From: an uncultured Clostridia bacterium
Lineage (GTDB): Bacteria > Bacillota > Clostridia > Christensenellales > CAG-1252
Assembly (NCBI GenBank): GCA_946626795.1
Contig: CAMOUZ010000008.1
Location: forward strand, 1-23,964
Direction of reading: 5' to 3'
DNA: 23,964 nucleotides
Part shown: positions 1-6,430 of the stretch, piece by piece
Numbering within the stretch: position 1 is the stretch's first letter
Layout: every line of letters begins with the position of its first letter
Made by a program: the position numbers and the translations under genes
The notes under the pieces: model-generated
Databases searched by the model: none
The model's input: the letters and a program-made list of their open reading frames with translations, nothing else
What the model was told of the DNA's origin: nothing

Positions 1-1038
1 CGTGTCGCGAGTCTTTGCGGGAAGTCCTGCCTTCTCGTGGAGTCGAGCGATAAGGTCTTCAACGTTCGCAATCGTCCTCGTCACCCATTCCGACCGTGGG
101 ATTTCCGCCAATTTTTCCGCAGAACACGTGCACGCGAGCAAGCCCGAGAGCTTTTCTTTCTTTTCGTCGGAGAGTTTTTTCAGCGTTGCAACAAGCACGG
201 CGGATATCATCTCCTCGATCGGCTCTTTCGTCGTTTCGGAAAGCGCCTCGGCGAGCGCGTGCGCCGCACCGTATGGGACGTTTCCATAGGAAATTCCGCC
301 AAAAACAGAAGCAAGGGAGAGTCCGACGCAATCCTCGTCGGAGTCCTCGCCGCTCACGATCTTTTCGAGATGTTCGAAAACGAGCTTAACCGCTTTCTCG
401 GCAAAGATCTCGATGATGGAGATCTCCTCCGAGCCGAGATACGCCTCGATGGCGTTTGCAAGCGCATATATGCCGCCTGCCGCCGTCACGCGAGAGGGCG
501 CGATCGCCGCCACCTCGCCGTCAACCACCACGACGTTCGGAATAATCGAGGGATTTGAGACAAAATTCTCTTCAACCTCGATAAACCCGCTCGCTTCGTG
601 CCCGGAACCGCATTCCGTCGGTATGGTGATCAGCGGGATCTCGCGTATCGTTTGTTTTGCAACCCCTGCCAGCGGAAGAAAATCGTCGCAATTTTCCGAA
701 AGAAAGAGCTTCAACGCCTTTGCGCTGTCCATCGTGCATTCTCCGCCGATCGCGATGATGCTGTCGCATCTGCCTTCGGCGTATTTCGCTTTCAATGCGC
801 GCAAAAGATCGATATCCAAACAATTCGGCATCGCATTATAAGCCACGCCGACAGACACTTTGCTCCCTTTCAATGCGGCGAGCACCTTTTCGAGCGCCCC
901 CATTCTTGTAGCATTCGTCGAGGCGAGCACCATCGGCGTGCTTGCGCCGAAATAGTCAAGCTCCGCCCCAATCGTCCGCAAAGCGCCTTTTCCACAGTTT
1001 ATCTTTGTGGGGTTATAAAATTCGAAATATTTACGCAT
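1..1038 (-). CDS. Iron-containing alcohol dehydrogenase family protein, 3'-truncated by window edge, metal ligands largely lost
   Basis: Minus-strand reading frame open to base 1; 346 codons are visible and the C-terminus is outside. The start (MRKYFEFYNPTKINCGKGAL) is the classic opening of the Fe-ADH fold, and AGGTGG, overlapping the upstream gene's stop, is a good ribosome site. The family normally oxidises alcohols or polyols with NAD(P) and an iron or zinc bound by one Asp and three His. Here the usual GMDALTHAIEAY block reads GIYALANAIEAY (Tyr191 and Asn195 in place of Asp and His). His260 is kept in AAHALAEALSE, but the next conserved His is Glu264 and the later HG is absent. The NAD-loop GGGS reads GGEC (99-102). 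The fold call is firm; normal metal-dependent catalysis is doubtful. Last gene of a leftward cluster, 8 bases after its neighbour. Confidence 0.85.
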   Translation of the reverse strand, partial: MRKYFEFYNPTKINCGKGALRTIGAELDYFGASTPMVLASTNATRMGALEKVLAALKGSKVSVGVAYNAMPNCLDIDLLRALKAKYAEGRCDSIIAIGGECTMDSAKALKLFLSENCDDFLPLAGVAKQTIREIPLITIPTECGSGHEASGFIEVEENFVSNPSIIPNVVVVDGEVAAIAPSRVTAAGGIYALANAIEAYLGSEEISIIEIFAEKAVKLVFEHLEKIVSGEDSDEDCVGLSLASVFGGISYGNVPYGAAHALAEALSETTKEPIEEMISAVLVATLKKLSDEKKEKLSGLLACTCSAEKLAEIPRSEWVTRTIANVEDLIARLHEKAGLPAKTRDT

Positions 1039-1046
1039 ATTCCACC

Positions 1047-1487
1047 TCAAAATCCGTATAGGTCCCGTCTTTTGCGTCCGGACAGCCGAAGCTCGTCCGA
1101 AATGCAGTCGATCCGCATAATGCAATTAAACATCTTGCTCGACCCGCGATAGGTCACGCGCCCCTCCGAAAAAAGCTTCGCGAACGACGCGTCCCCTTTG
1201 AGAAGATCCTCTTCCGCACCGCGGTCTTCCAGCTTAATCGACAGCAAAATGTCGGATATTTCGGAAGATTTTAAAATGCGAAAGCTTTCGCCCTCCTTGA
1301 TAAGACGCAAGCTTTTCCCGCCCGCTTGAAGCACCATCGAGAAGACGCCGGGGAGCCCATATAAGACTTCCGCCTTCGCCGCATCGTTGCGCTGTGTGGC
1401 AAAGACCAAAGCCTCCGCTTTCTTTCGCAAAACGCGCGCCGCATTTTCGTCTTTTTTGATTTTCAGTATCTCGGTCCGGATCTCCAT
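1047..1487 (-). CDS. Small protein, possible SCP2-like lipid-binding domain
   Basis: 146 residues, ATG preceded by AAGGAAA about 8 bases upstream. No signal peptide or membrane segment. The first 35 residues are charged and helical (KKDENAARVLRKKAEALVFA). The centre and C-terminus alternate short strands and helices, and the stretch GDASFAKLFSEGRVTYRG (about residues 98-115) resembles the end of sterol-carrier-protein-2 domains, where a helix ending in the pattern LxxGKLxxxG precedes the last helix. The SCP2 assignment is inference from this pattern and the size; I do not recognise a specific family. It lies between ispDF and the Fe-ADH-like gene, with 45 and 8 base gaps, so it is probably co-transcribed with them. 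Confidence 0.6.
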   Translation of the reverse strand: MEIRTEILKIKKDENAARVLRKKAEALVFATQRNDAAKAEVLYGLPGVFSMVLQAGGKSLRLIKEGESFRILKSSEISDILLSIKLEDRGAEEDLLKGDASFAKLFSEGRVTYRGSSKMFNCIMRIDCISDELRLSGRKRRDLYGF

Positions 1488-1532
1488 CGTCTTTTTCCTT
1501 TCTTACAAGGTATCACACGCGCGCCTGCGTTG

Positions 1533-2669
1533 TCAACCTTCCGCCGCAGAGTCGCATATTCGCAAAAGGAGAGCCACCGCCTCCGCCGCCATCCCTTTTT
1601 CTTCGCCGACGATCCCGAGCTTCTCCGTCGTCGTCGCGGCGAAACGAACGCACTCTTTCGGAACGCCGATGATCGTCGCGATCTTTTTCTCCATTTCGGG
1701 AAGATACGGCGCAAGCTTGGGCTTCTCCGCCATGATCGTCGCGGAGACATTCTCTACGGCATATCCTTTCGCTCGAATGGCGAGGACGACCTCCGCAAGA
1801 AGCTCCGTGCTGTCCGCGCCTTCGTATTTAGGATCCTCGGGCGGAAAGAAATGTCCGATATCGGGAAGATCCGCCGCGGTCAGCATGGCGTCCATGATCG
1901 CGTGCGTCAGAACGTCCGCATCGCTGTGCCCAAAAAGCCCTTTTTCATACGGGATCGTTACGCCGCCGAGGACGAGACGCCGCCCGACGCGGAGCTCATG
2001 CACGTCGAAACCGACGCCGACACGACGCGGAAAGCCTTCATAAATATCGGATAAATAGGTGATTTTCTTGTTTTCGACATCGCCCTTTTCCAACGAAACC
2101 GACCCGAAAATCGCTTCATACACCGTAGCATCGTCGGAAGCCTCCGGAACGCGCCGATACGCCTCCCGAAGCCGCCCGAGATCGAAGCATTGCGGCGTCT
2201 GCACGGCGACATATTCTCTGCGATCCACCGCTTTATTTCCCTCTTCCGTCATCCTCCGAAGAGAATCGGTGCAGGGCAAGGCGGGGACTGCCGAGCCTTC
2301 CTTTGCAGCGCGCGCCATACAGCGCGCGATGAGGTCCTCTTTCAGATAAGGTCTTGCGCCGTCGTGGATCGCCACGATAACGTCCTTTGTCCCAAAGCGT
2401 TCCACGGCGAAATCAAGCGCATTTTTAACGCTCTCGCTCCGAGTCTCGCCCCCTACGACGACCGACACGGGAAGTCCCTTGAAAGTCCCTTGCGCAAGGG
2501 ACTTTTTTCCCTCGCGCACAACGACGATGATCTCCTCAATGGCAGGGCAAGAAAGAAAGGGACGAACGCTCCGCATAAGGACCGTCTCGCCGCCCATCTT
2601 TTCCCATATTTTATCTACGCCGGCGCGGGAGCCGCTCCCCGCCGCAACGATGACCGCAACGCCTCTCAT
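1533..2669 (-). CDS. ispDF: Bifunctional IspD/IspF enzyme of the MEP isoprenoid pathway
   Basis: 378-residue fusion. The N-terminal half (about 1-214) is IspD, 2-C-methyl-D-erythritol 4-phosphate cytidylyltransferase, with the nucleotide loop AAGSGSRAG (9-17), GGETRSESV (73-81) and HDGARPYL (102-109). The C-terminal half (about 216-375) is IspF, which cyclises CDP-ME 2-phosphate. It has the metal ligands Asp222 and His224 in DVHELRVGRR, HSDADVLTHA (248-257), EKPKLAPY (315-322) and TTTEKLG (347-353). Together they cover the third and fifth steps from pyruvate and glyceraldehyde phosphate; IspE is encoded elsewhere. Natural IspDF fusions are known in several bacterial groups. AGGA lies about 5 bases before the ATG. 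A 24-base perfect palindrome lies inside the IspD half without disrupting the frame. Confidence 0.95.
   Translation of the reverse strand: MRGVAVIVAAGSGSRAGVDKIWEKMGGETVLMRSVRPFLSCPAIEEIIVVVREGKKSLAQGTFKGLPVSVVVGGETRSESVKNALDFAVERFGTKDVIVAIHDGARPYLKEDLIARCMARAAKEGSAVPALPCTDSLRRMTEEGNKAVDRREYVAVQTPQCFDLGRLREAYRRVPEASDDATVYEAIFGSVSLEKGDVENKKITYLSDIYEGFPRRVGVGFDVHELRVGRRLVLGGVTIPYEKGLFGHSDADVLTHAIMDAMLTAADLPDIGHFFPPEDPKYEGADSTELLAEVVLAIRAKGYAVENVSATIMAEKPKLAPYLPEMEKKIATIIGVPKECVRFAATTTEKLGIVGEEKGMAAEAVALLLRICDSAAEG
2482..2505. repeat. Perfect 24-bp palindrome inside ispDF
   Basis: The half-site AAAGTCCCTTGC is followed directly by its reverse complement. On the plus strand it runs into T(6) (2503-2508), so it has the form of an intrinsic terminator on the strand antisense to ispDF. 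AGTCCCTTG is also repeated just upstream (2473-2481). The bases encode a surface-loop stretch of IspD (KSLAQGTFKGL), whose length is normal for the family, so it is not an obvious insertion. Confidence 0.7.
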
Positions 2670-2726
2670 TTTTCCTCGTAATGCTCGGATATTTCCTAAT
2701 TTTTTATCTTCAACGCGGACGTCGAC

Positions 2727-2969
2727 TCAGTCCACGACTTCATAAAGCTCCGCCGCAGACTCTTTCTTCGTCACCTCGACGACATTTGTCACGCGCACGC
2801 GAAGACTCCCTTTGCCATAGACGATCTCGATGACGTCCCCTTCGCGAACCTCCTTAGAGGGCTTGGCTTCCTTCCCATTCAGAAGGACGCGCGACGCGCT
2901 GCACGCGTCCGCCGCCACGCTCCGCCGCTTGATGAGGCGGCTCACTTTCAAGAATTTATCCAATCTCAT
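2727..2969 (-). CDS. rqcP: S4-domain RNA-binding protein RqcP (Hsp15/YabO family)
   Basis: 80 residues, essentially a single S4 domain. MRLDKFLKVSRLIKRRSVA matches the RqcP/YabO start exactly, followed by ACSASRVLLNGKEAKPSKEVREGDVIEI, the S4 fold's second half. RqcP binds stalled 50S subunits carrying peptidyl-tRNA and, with RqcH, promotes C-terminal alanine tailing of stalled chains. It heads the leftward cluster, 57 bases ahead of ispDF. There is no Shine-Dalgarno before the ATG; instead an extended -10 promoter ends six bases upstream, so the message may be leaderless. The start is fixed by family conservation. Confidence 0.9.
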   Translation of the reverse strand: MRLDKFLKVSRLIKRRSVAADACSASRVLLNGKEAKPSKEVREGDVIEIVYGKGSLRVRVTNVVEVTKKESAAELYEVVD

Positions 2970-2975
2970 AGATAT

Positions 2976-3004
2976 ATATTACCATATCACAGGGGAATAT
3001 TCAA
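2976..3004 (-). promoter_or_regulatory. Sigma-A promoter of the rqcP-ispDF cluster
   Basis: Reading leftward: -35 TTGAAT (3004-2999), 17-base spacer, -10 TAATAT (2981-2976) preceded by TGG, an extended -10. Only six bases separate the -10 from the rqcP ATG, so transcription should begin at or within a base or two of the start codon. Confidence 0.6.
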
Positions 3005-3100
3005 GCAGGGGAGGGGAATCGGCGTGATTTTCTTCTATTCCGCGCGCCTCATTTAGCGCGACGCCCTCTCGATGCTGAATTTTGTACAAAATCGCGCATT

Positions 3101-3107
3101 TTCGACA
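3101..3107 (-). promoter_or_regulatory. Candidate 0A box upstream of the spo0A promoter
   Basis: TTCGACA on the plus strand reads TGTCGAA on the minus strand, matching the Spo0A consensus core TGNCGAA. It lies 40 bases upstream of the spo0A -35, a usual position for a Spo0A activator or repressor site. A second match in the other orientation, TGACGAA, is at 3208-3214 in the untranslated leader. Binding is inferred from sequence only. Confidence 0.4.
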
Positions 3108-3147
3108 TTTTTGCGTAGATTTCCGCATAAAATTCTTTACAAAATTC

Positions 3148-3176
3148 TTGCGTTTCCTATCTCAATTTGTTATAAT
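3148..3176 (+). promoter_or_regulatory. Sigma-A promoter of spo0A
   Basis: -35 TTGCGT (3148-3153), 17-base spacer, perfect -10 TATAAT (3171-3176) with an extended TGT in front. The predicted start near 3183 gives a leader of about 57 bases carrying AGGAGAT at 3228-3234 before the ATG. Confidence 0.65.
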
Positions 3177-3239
3177 AACGTTGCAACCGAAGAAATCCAT
3201 GGTTTTTTGACGAAACAAAACGCAAATAGGAGATCTTGT

Positions 3240-3995
3240 ATGAGAGAAATAACCATTGTGGTCGTGGACGACGATCCCGCATTTTTGTCGTCCGTGAAAT
3301 TCTTTTTCGCGGGAGAGAGCGGATATAAGGTGGTGGGCACGGCGGAAAGCGGCGCGGAAGGGGTGAAAGAGATCCTTCGTTCCGAGCCGGACGTCGTGAT
3401 CCTCGACATGATCTTGCCCGAGACCGACGGCTTCGAGGTCATCAGCGAGGCGAAACTCGGCGGCTCCAAGGCAAAATATATCGTGCTTTCCGGCGTCGCA
3501 GGGGATGAATACGCTTCTCGCGCACTGAAAAACGGAGCGAATCAATACATGTTGAAGCCCGTGAGCTTTCTCTCTTTGAAAAACCGCATCGACGAGCTCT
3601 TCGAGAAGGAAGAGGTCCCGCCGCGCACAATGCGCCTCGCGCAAAACCGTATGCTGGACGAGCGCATCACGAATATTTTCATCTCCGTGGGCATTCCCGC
3701 GCATATCAAAGGCTATCAATTCCTGCGTGAAGCCATCAAAATGGCAGTCGCCTGCCCGGACATCATCAATAGTATCACGAAAAGGCTCTATCCCGAAGTG
3801 GCAAACCGCTTCGACACCTCCGCCAGCAAGGTGGAGCGCGCCATTCGCCACGCTATCGAAGTGGCTTGGAACAAAGGAAAGATCGAGAATATCAACCAGA
3901 TCTTCGGAGTGAAGGTGTATTCGGGGAATGAAAAGCCGACCAATGGGGAATTCATCGCTCTCGTGGCGGATAAGATGCTCATCGAATGCGCATAG
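3240..3995 (+). CDS. spo0A: Sporulation master regulator Spo0A
   Basis: 251 residues. Receiver domain (about 3-122): acidic pocket Asp10-Asp12, phosphoacceptor Asp56 in VVILDMILPETDG, Ser84 in VLSG and Lys106 in MLKPVSF. After a short linker, the Spo0A-specific DNA-binding domain (about 138-250) contains SVGIPAHIKGYQFLREAI and the recognition-helix region SASKVERAIRHAIEVAWN (194-211), near-invariant in the family. When phosphorylated by the phosphorelay or orphan kinases it binds 0A boxes and starts endospore formation. AGGAGAT is six bases before the chosen ATG; an in-frame ATG at 3072 lies upstream of the promoter and is rejected. Two 0A-like sites suggest autoregulation. Its presence indicates descent from a sporulating lineage, not proof that this strain sporulates. 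Confidence 0.97.
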   Translation: MREITIVVVDDDPAFLSSVKFFFAGESGYKVVGTAESGAEGVKEILRSEPDVVILDMILPETDGFEVISEAKLGGSKAKYIVLSGVAGDEYASRALKNGANQYMLKPVSFLSLKNRIDELFEKEEVPPRTMRLAQNRMLDERITNIFISVGIPAHIKGYQFLREAIKMAVACPDIINSITKRLYPEVANRFDTSASKVERAIRHAIEVAWNKGKIENINQIFGVKVYSGNEKPTNGEFIALVADKMLIECA

Positions 3996-4305
3996 CGCGA
4001 CAGCGTATAGCGGCTCATATACTCCGCTGCCACCCCCCAAAAAGAATCACGATTCTTCGGAGAAACCCAACGGCAGCTTTCGCTAACTACCTCGCTCGGC
4101 GGGCATCACGTACAACAAGCACGCTCAGACCCGCCTCCTCGGAGAGCGCTCGCCTCTGCTCCTCTCCCTGCTGTCGCGACATCTTTTCCCTTTTACATCC
4201 CGCCGCACGCCACCGCTTACACGCGCGCGCAATATAAATAGGTAACGCGCCTTTGTTTTTTGGAAAAATTTGTCAAAAAACTTTTATTTTGCCGCGTCGT
4301 TTCGT
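3996..4305. other. Non-coding gap between spo0A and the purine operon, with nested inverted repeats
   Basis: No convincing gene in 310 bases. Just after spo0A are AGCGG/CCGCT arms around 4013-4028. Next is GCTGCC (4026-4031) facing GGCAGC (4072-4077), enclosing a short hairpin of AAGAATC and GATTCTT (4042-4057). Read on the minus strand, the inner hairpin is followed by several T. Around 4223-4260, GCGCG pairs with CGCGC ahead of CTTTGTTTTTT, a weak candidate terminator. The middle (4090-4210) is C-rich on the plus strand and looks unconstrained. Confidence 0.45.
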
Positions 4306-4335
4306 TTGACATCGCAAATAAGGATATATTACAAT
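4306..4335 (+). promoter_or_regulatory. Sigma-A promoter of the xpt-purine transporter operon
   Basis: Perfect -35 TTGACA (4306-4311), 18-base spacer, -10 TACAAT (4330-4335). The predicted start near 4342 is 15 bases before the riboswitch P1 stem. Confidence 0.65.
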
Positions 4336-4356
4336 AAAATCAACAAAAGAATATTG

Positions 4357-4420
4357 CCAATATAATCAAGGATGGATGGCCCTTGAGTCTCTACCGCACA
4401 GCCACAAGTGCGACTATTGG
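4357..4420 (+). promoter_or_regulatory. Purine riboswitch aptamer, guanine class
   Basis: The three-way junction matches the purine riboswitch layout. P1 is CCAATA (4357-4362) with TATTGG (4415-4420). J1/2 contains the family's ATAATC. P2 is CAAGG with CCTTG. J2/3 contains TCTCTACC, fitting the UNUCUACC consensus. P3 is CGCAC with GTGCG. J3/1 reads GACTAT, where the residue equivalent to position 74 is C; C pairs with guanine or hypoxanthine, U would mean adenine. L2 (GG near ATGG) and L3 (CC in GCCACAA) can form the loop-loop G-C pairs. Both loops differ from the textbook xpt loops, with a possible A-C mismatch at the top of P2. A downstream terminator implies that bound guanine switches the operon off. 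Confidence 0.88.
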
Positions 4421-4463
4421 AAAAGCTATGGCGAAGGTCATGGCTTATAGTAGTTATTGGCAG

Positions 4464-4491
4464 GCAAGTTAAAGGTTTTAACTTGCTTTTT
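4464..4491 (+). terminator. Riboswitch-controlled intrinsic terminator before xpt
   Basis: GCAAGTTAAA (4464-4473), loop GGT, TTTAACTTGC (4477-4486), then T(5). A perfect 10-bp stem. TATTGGCA at 4455-4462, directly upstream, is perfectly complementary to TGCCAATA at 4355-4362, which includes the 5' P1 strand. The region can therefore fold in at least two ways, though I could not resolve a single antiterminator by eye. Confidence 0.8.
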
Positions 4492-4528
4492 CGTTTCTCT
4501 TTTGGGAGCCTACGGGCAAAGCGGTGCT

Positions 4529-5098
4529 ATGAAACTACTTGAAGACAAGATCTTAAAAGACGGCAAGGTACTCGCGGGAGATATCCTCAAAGTGGATGGC
4601 TTTTTGAACCACCGCTTGGATACCGCGCTTATTACCGAGCTCGGGAAGGATGTCGCGAAGCAGTTCGCGAAATGCGGCGCAAGCCTCATTCTGACCGTGG
4701 AGTCTTCCGGCATTTCGATCGCCTTTGCCGCGGGTCAAGCCATGGGGCTGCCTGTGCTCGTGGCGAAAAAGCATAAGTCCTATAATATCTCGGACGGAGT
4801 CTATACGGCCTCCGTCTTTTCTTTTACCCACAAGACGGAGAATACGGTGCTCGTCAGCAAGGAATATCTTTCCTCTGCGGACAAGGTGCTCATCGTGGAC
4901 GACTTCCTCGCGAGCGGAAACGCGGCGATGGGTCTTCTCTCTCTCGTGGAGCAGGCGGGTGCTTCTTGCGTCGGCTTCGTGGCGGCGATCGAGAAGATGC
5001 ATCAAGGCGGCAGAGCCCTCATCGAAGAAAAGGGCGTCAAGGTATATTCTCTCGCGTGCATTAAGGAAATGCGGGCGGGCGAGATCAAATTCAATTAA
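4529..5098 (+). CDS. xpt: Xanthine phosphoribosyltransferase
   Basis: 189 residues (the B. subtilis enzyme is 194). It transfers ribose phosphate from PRPP to xanthine, giving XMP for GMP synthesis. Visible hallmarks are GFLNHRLD near the N-terminus, the ESSG loop (58-61), KHKSYNISDG (81-90), TASVFSFT (93-100) and the PRPP-binding motif VLIVDDFLASG (120-130). The ATG at 4529 fits the family start MKLLEDKILKDGKVLAGDIL. The ribosome site is poor: GGGAG sits 20 bases upstream, GGGC closer. An in-frame TTG at 4457 would start inside the riboswitch terminator and is rejected. First gene of the riboswitch operon, 33 bases before the lipoprotein gene. Confidence 0.96.
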   Translation: MKLLEDKILKDGKVLAGDILKVDGFLNHRLDTALITELGKDVAKQFAKCGASLILTVESSGISIAFAAGQAMGLPVLVAKKHKSYNISDGVYTASVFSFTHKTENTVLVSKEYLSSADKVLIVDDFLASGNAAMGLLSLVEQAGASCVGFVAAIEKMHQGGRALIEEKGVKVYSLACIKEMRAGEIKFN

Positions 5099-5131
5099 AA
5101 ATAAAATGCCAAAAGGCAAAGGGAGGAAAAA

Positions 5132-6349
5132 ATGAAAAAAATCATATCCATCATCTTAGTGCTTGCAGTTCTCGCAACGCTGACCGCGGTCTTCGCCGGT
5201 TGTAGCAAGGGCGTCGCGAAAGATGAGATCAAAGTCGGTTTCATCTTCTTGCATGACAGCGAGTCTTCGTACGACAAGAACTTCATCGACGCTGCGAAAG
5301 AGGCCGCCAAAGAGCTCGGACTCCGTGACGATCAGATCATCATGAAGACCGGCATCCCCGAGGGCGAAGAGTGCACCGCGGCTGCGGAAGATCTCGTCGA
5401 CCAGGGCTGCAACATCATCTTTGCCGACTCCTTCGGTCACGAAGCGTATCTGCTTCCCGTCGCGAGAAACAATCCGGACGTGCAGTTCTGCCACGCCACC
5501 GGCACGATGGCTCACACGGAAGGTCTTGACAACTTCCACAACGCTTTCGCGTCCATCTATGAGGGCCGTTTCCTTGCCGGCGTCGCCGCGGGCTTGAAGC
5601 TCTATGACATGAATAAGAACGCGACCACGAAGAACTACAAGATGGGTTATGTCGGTGCTTTCACCTTCGCGGAAGTTATGTCCGGTTACACCTCTTTCTT
5701 CCTCGGTGCGAAGTACGCTTTGAACCAGAAGGAAGCGAACCTCGGTGACCAGCTCACGATGGAAGTCACCTTCACCGGTTCCTGGTATGACCTCGACGGT
5801 GAGAAGGCCGCTGCCGAGAAGCTCATCGGCAATGGCTGCGCTTTGATCTCCGGTCACGCGGACTCCGACGGTGTGCCCAATGCTTGCGAAGAGAATAACA
5901 TCCCCAACGTCTTCTATAACGGAACTCACAACAAGTCCGTCTACCTCTGCGCCAGCCGCATCAATTGGACCCCGTACTTCAAGTACATCATCACCCAAGT
6001 GATCAAGGGCAAGGAGATCGCCACCGATTACACCGGCACGCTTGAAACCGGCTCTGTCGAAGTCCTCGCGCTCGGCTCCATCGCGGCGGAAGGCACGCAG
6101 AAGATGATCGACGACACCAAGAAGCTCCTCATCAAGGGCAAGCTCCAAGTCTTCGACACCGACACCTTCACCGTGAAGGGTGCGAAGCTCACCGAGTACT
6201 TCGCCGATGTTGATTCCGACGCAGCATACGAGCATGAGACCCAAGTTGTTGCCAACGGCATCTTCCAAGAGTCCAAGTTCCGTTCTGCTCCCTATTTTGA
6301 CGCAGAAATCGACGGAATCACCCTTCTTGACAGAAACTACGGCGGCTGA
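5132..6349 (+). CDS. BMP/PnrA-family lipoprotein, nucleoside-binding component of an ABC importer
   Basis: 405 residues. Signal peptide with lipidation Cys24 (VFAGCSKG), so it is anchored on the outer face of the membrane. The mature part begins KVGFIFLHDSESSYDKNFIDA, the standard BMP opening, followed by FADSFGHEA and GRFLAGVAAGL, two typical motifs of the purine-nucleoside receptors (PnrA, BmpA, NupN). GGGAGG ends six bases before the ATG. It lies between xpt and the transporter ATPase, and the riboswitch context agrees with guanosine or related nucleosides as substrate, an inference from neighbours. Later parts (GHADSDGVPNACEENN, GTHNKSVYLCASRINWTPYF) also fit the family. A hairpin terminator follows directly. 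Confidence 0.92.
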   Translation: MKKIISIILVLAVLATLTAVFAGCSKGVAKDEIKVGFIFLHDSESSYDKNFIDAAKEAAKELGLRDDQIIMKTGIPEGEECTAAAEDLVDQGCNIIFADSFGHEAYLLPVARNNPDVQFCHATGTMAHTEGLDNFHNAFASIYEGRFLAGVAAGLKLYDMNKNATTKNYKMGYVGAFTFAEVMSGYTSFFLGAKYALNQKEANLGDQLTMEVTFTGSWYDLDGEKAAAEKLIGNGCALISGHADSDGVPNACEENNIPNVFYNGTHNKSVYLCASRINWTPYFKYIITQVIKGKEIATDYTGTLETGSVEVLALGSIAAEGTQKMIDDTKKLLIKGKLQVFDTDTFTVKGAKLTEYFADVDSDAAYEHETQVVANGIFQESKFRSAPYFDAEIDGITLLDRNYGG

Positions 6350-6363
6350 TTTACCGACTTACA

Positions 6364-6403
6364 GAAAAGCGGAGCGTTTTTCGCGCTCCGCTTTTCCTTT
6401 TTT
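6364..6403 (+). terminator. Intrinsic terminator between lipoprotein and ATPase genes
   Basis: Perfect 13-bp stem: GAAAAGCGGAGCG (6364-6376), loop TTTTTCG, CGCTCCGCTTTTC (6384-6396), then CTTTTTT. It lies inside the transporter operon; with no clear promoter before the next gene, partial read-through is the likely outcome. Confidence 0.85.
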
Positions 6404-6430
6404 CAATTACTCGTTAAAGAATAGAAAACC

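Noticed and set aside
3072..3239. N-terminal extension of Spo0A from ATG 3072
   Set aside because: It lies upstream of the predicted promoter, and family members start at the MREITIVVVDDD equivalent, which has a good AGGAGAT site.
4457..4528. Extended start of Xpt from TTG 4457
   Set aside because: It would translate the riboswitch terminator; the ATG at 4529 matches the family N-terminus.
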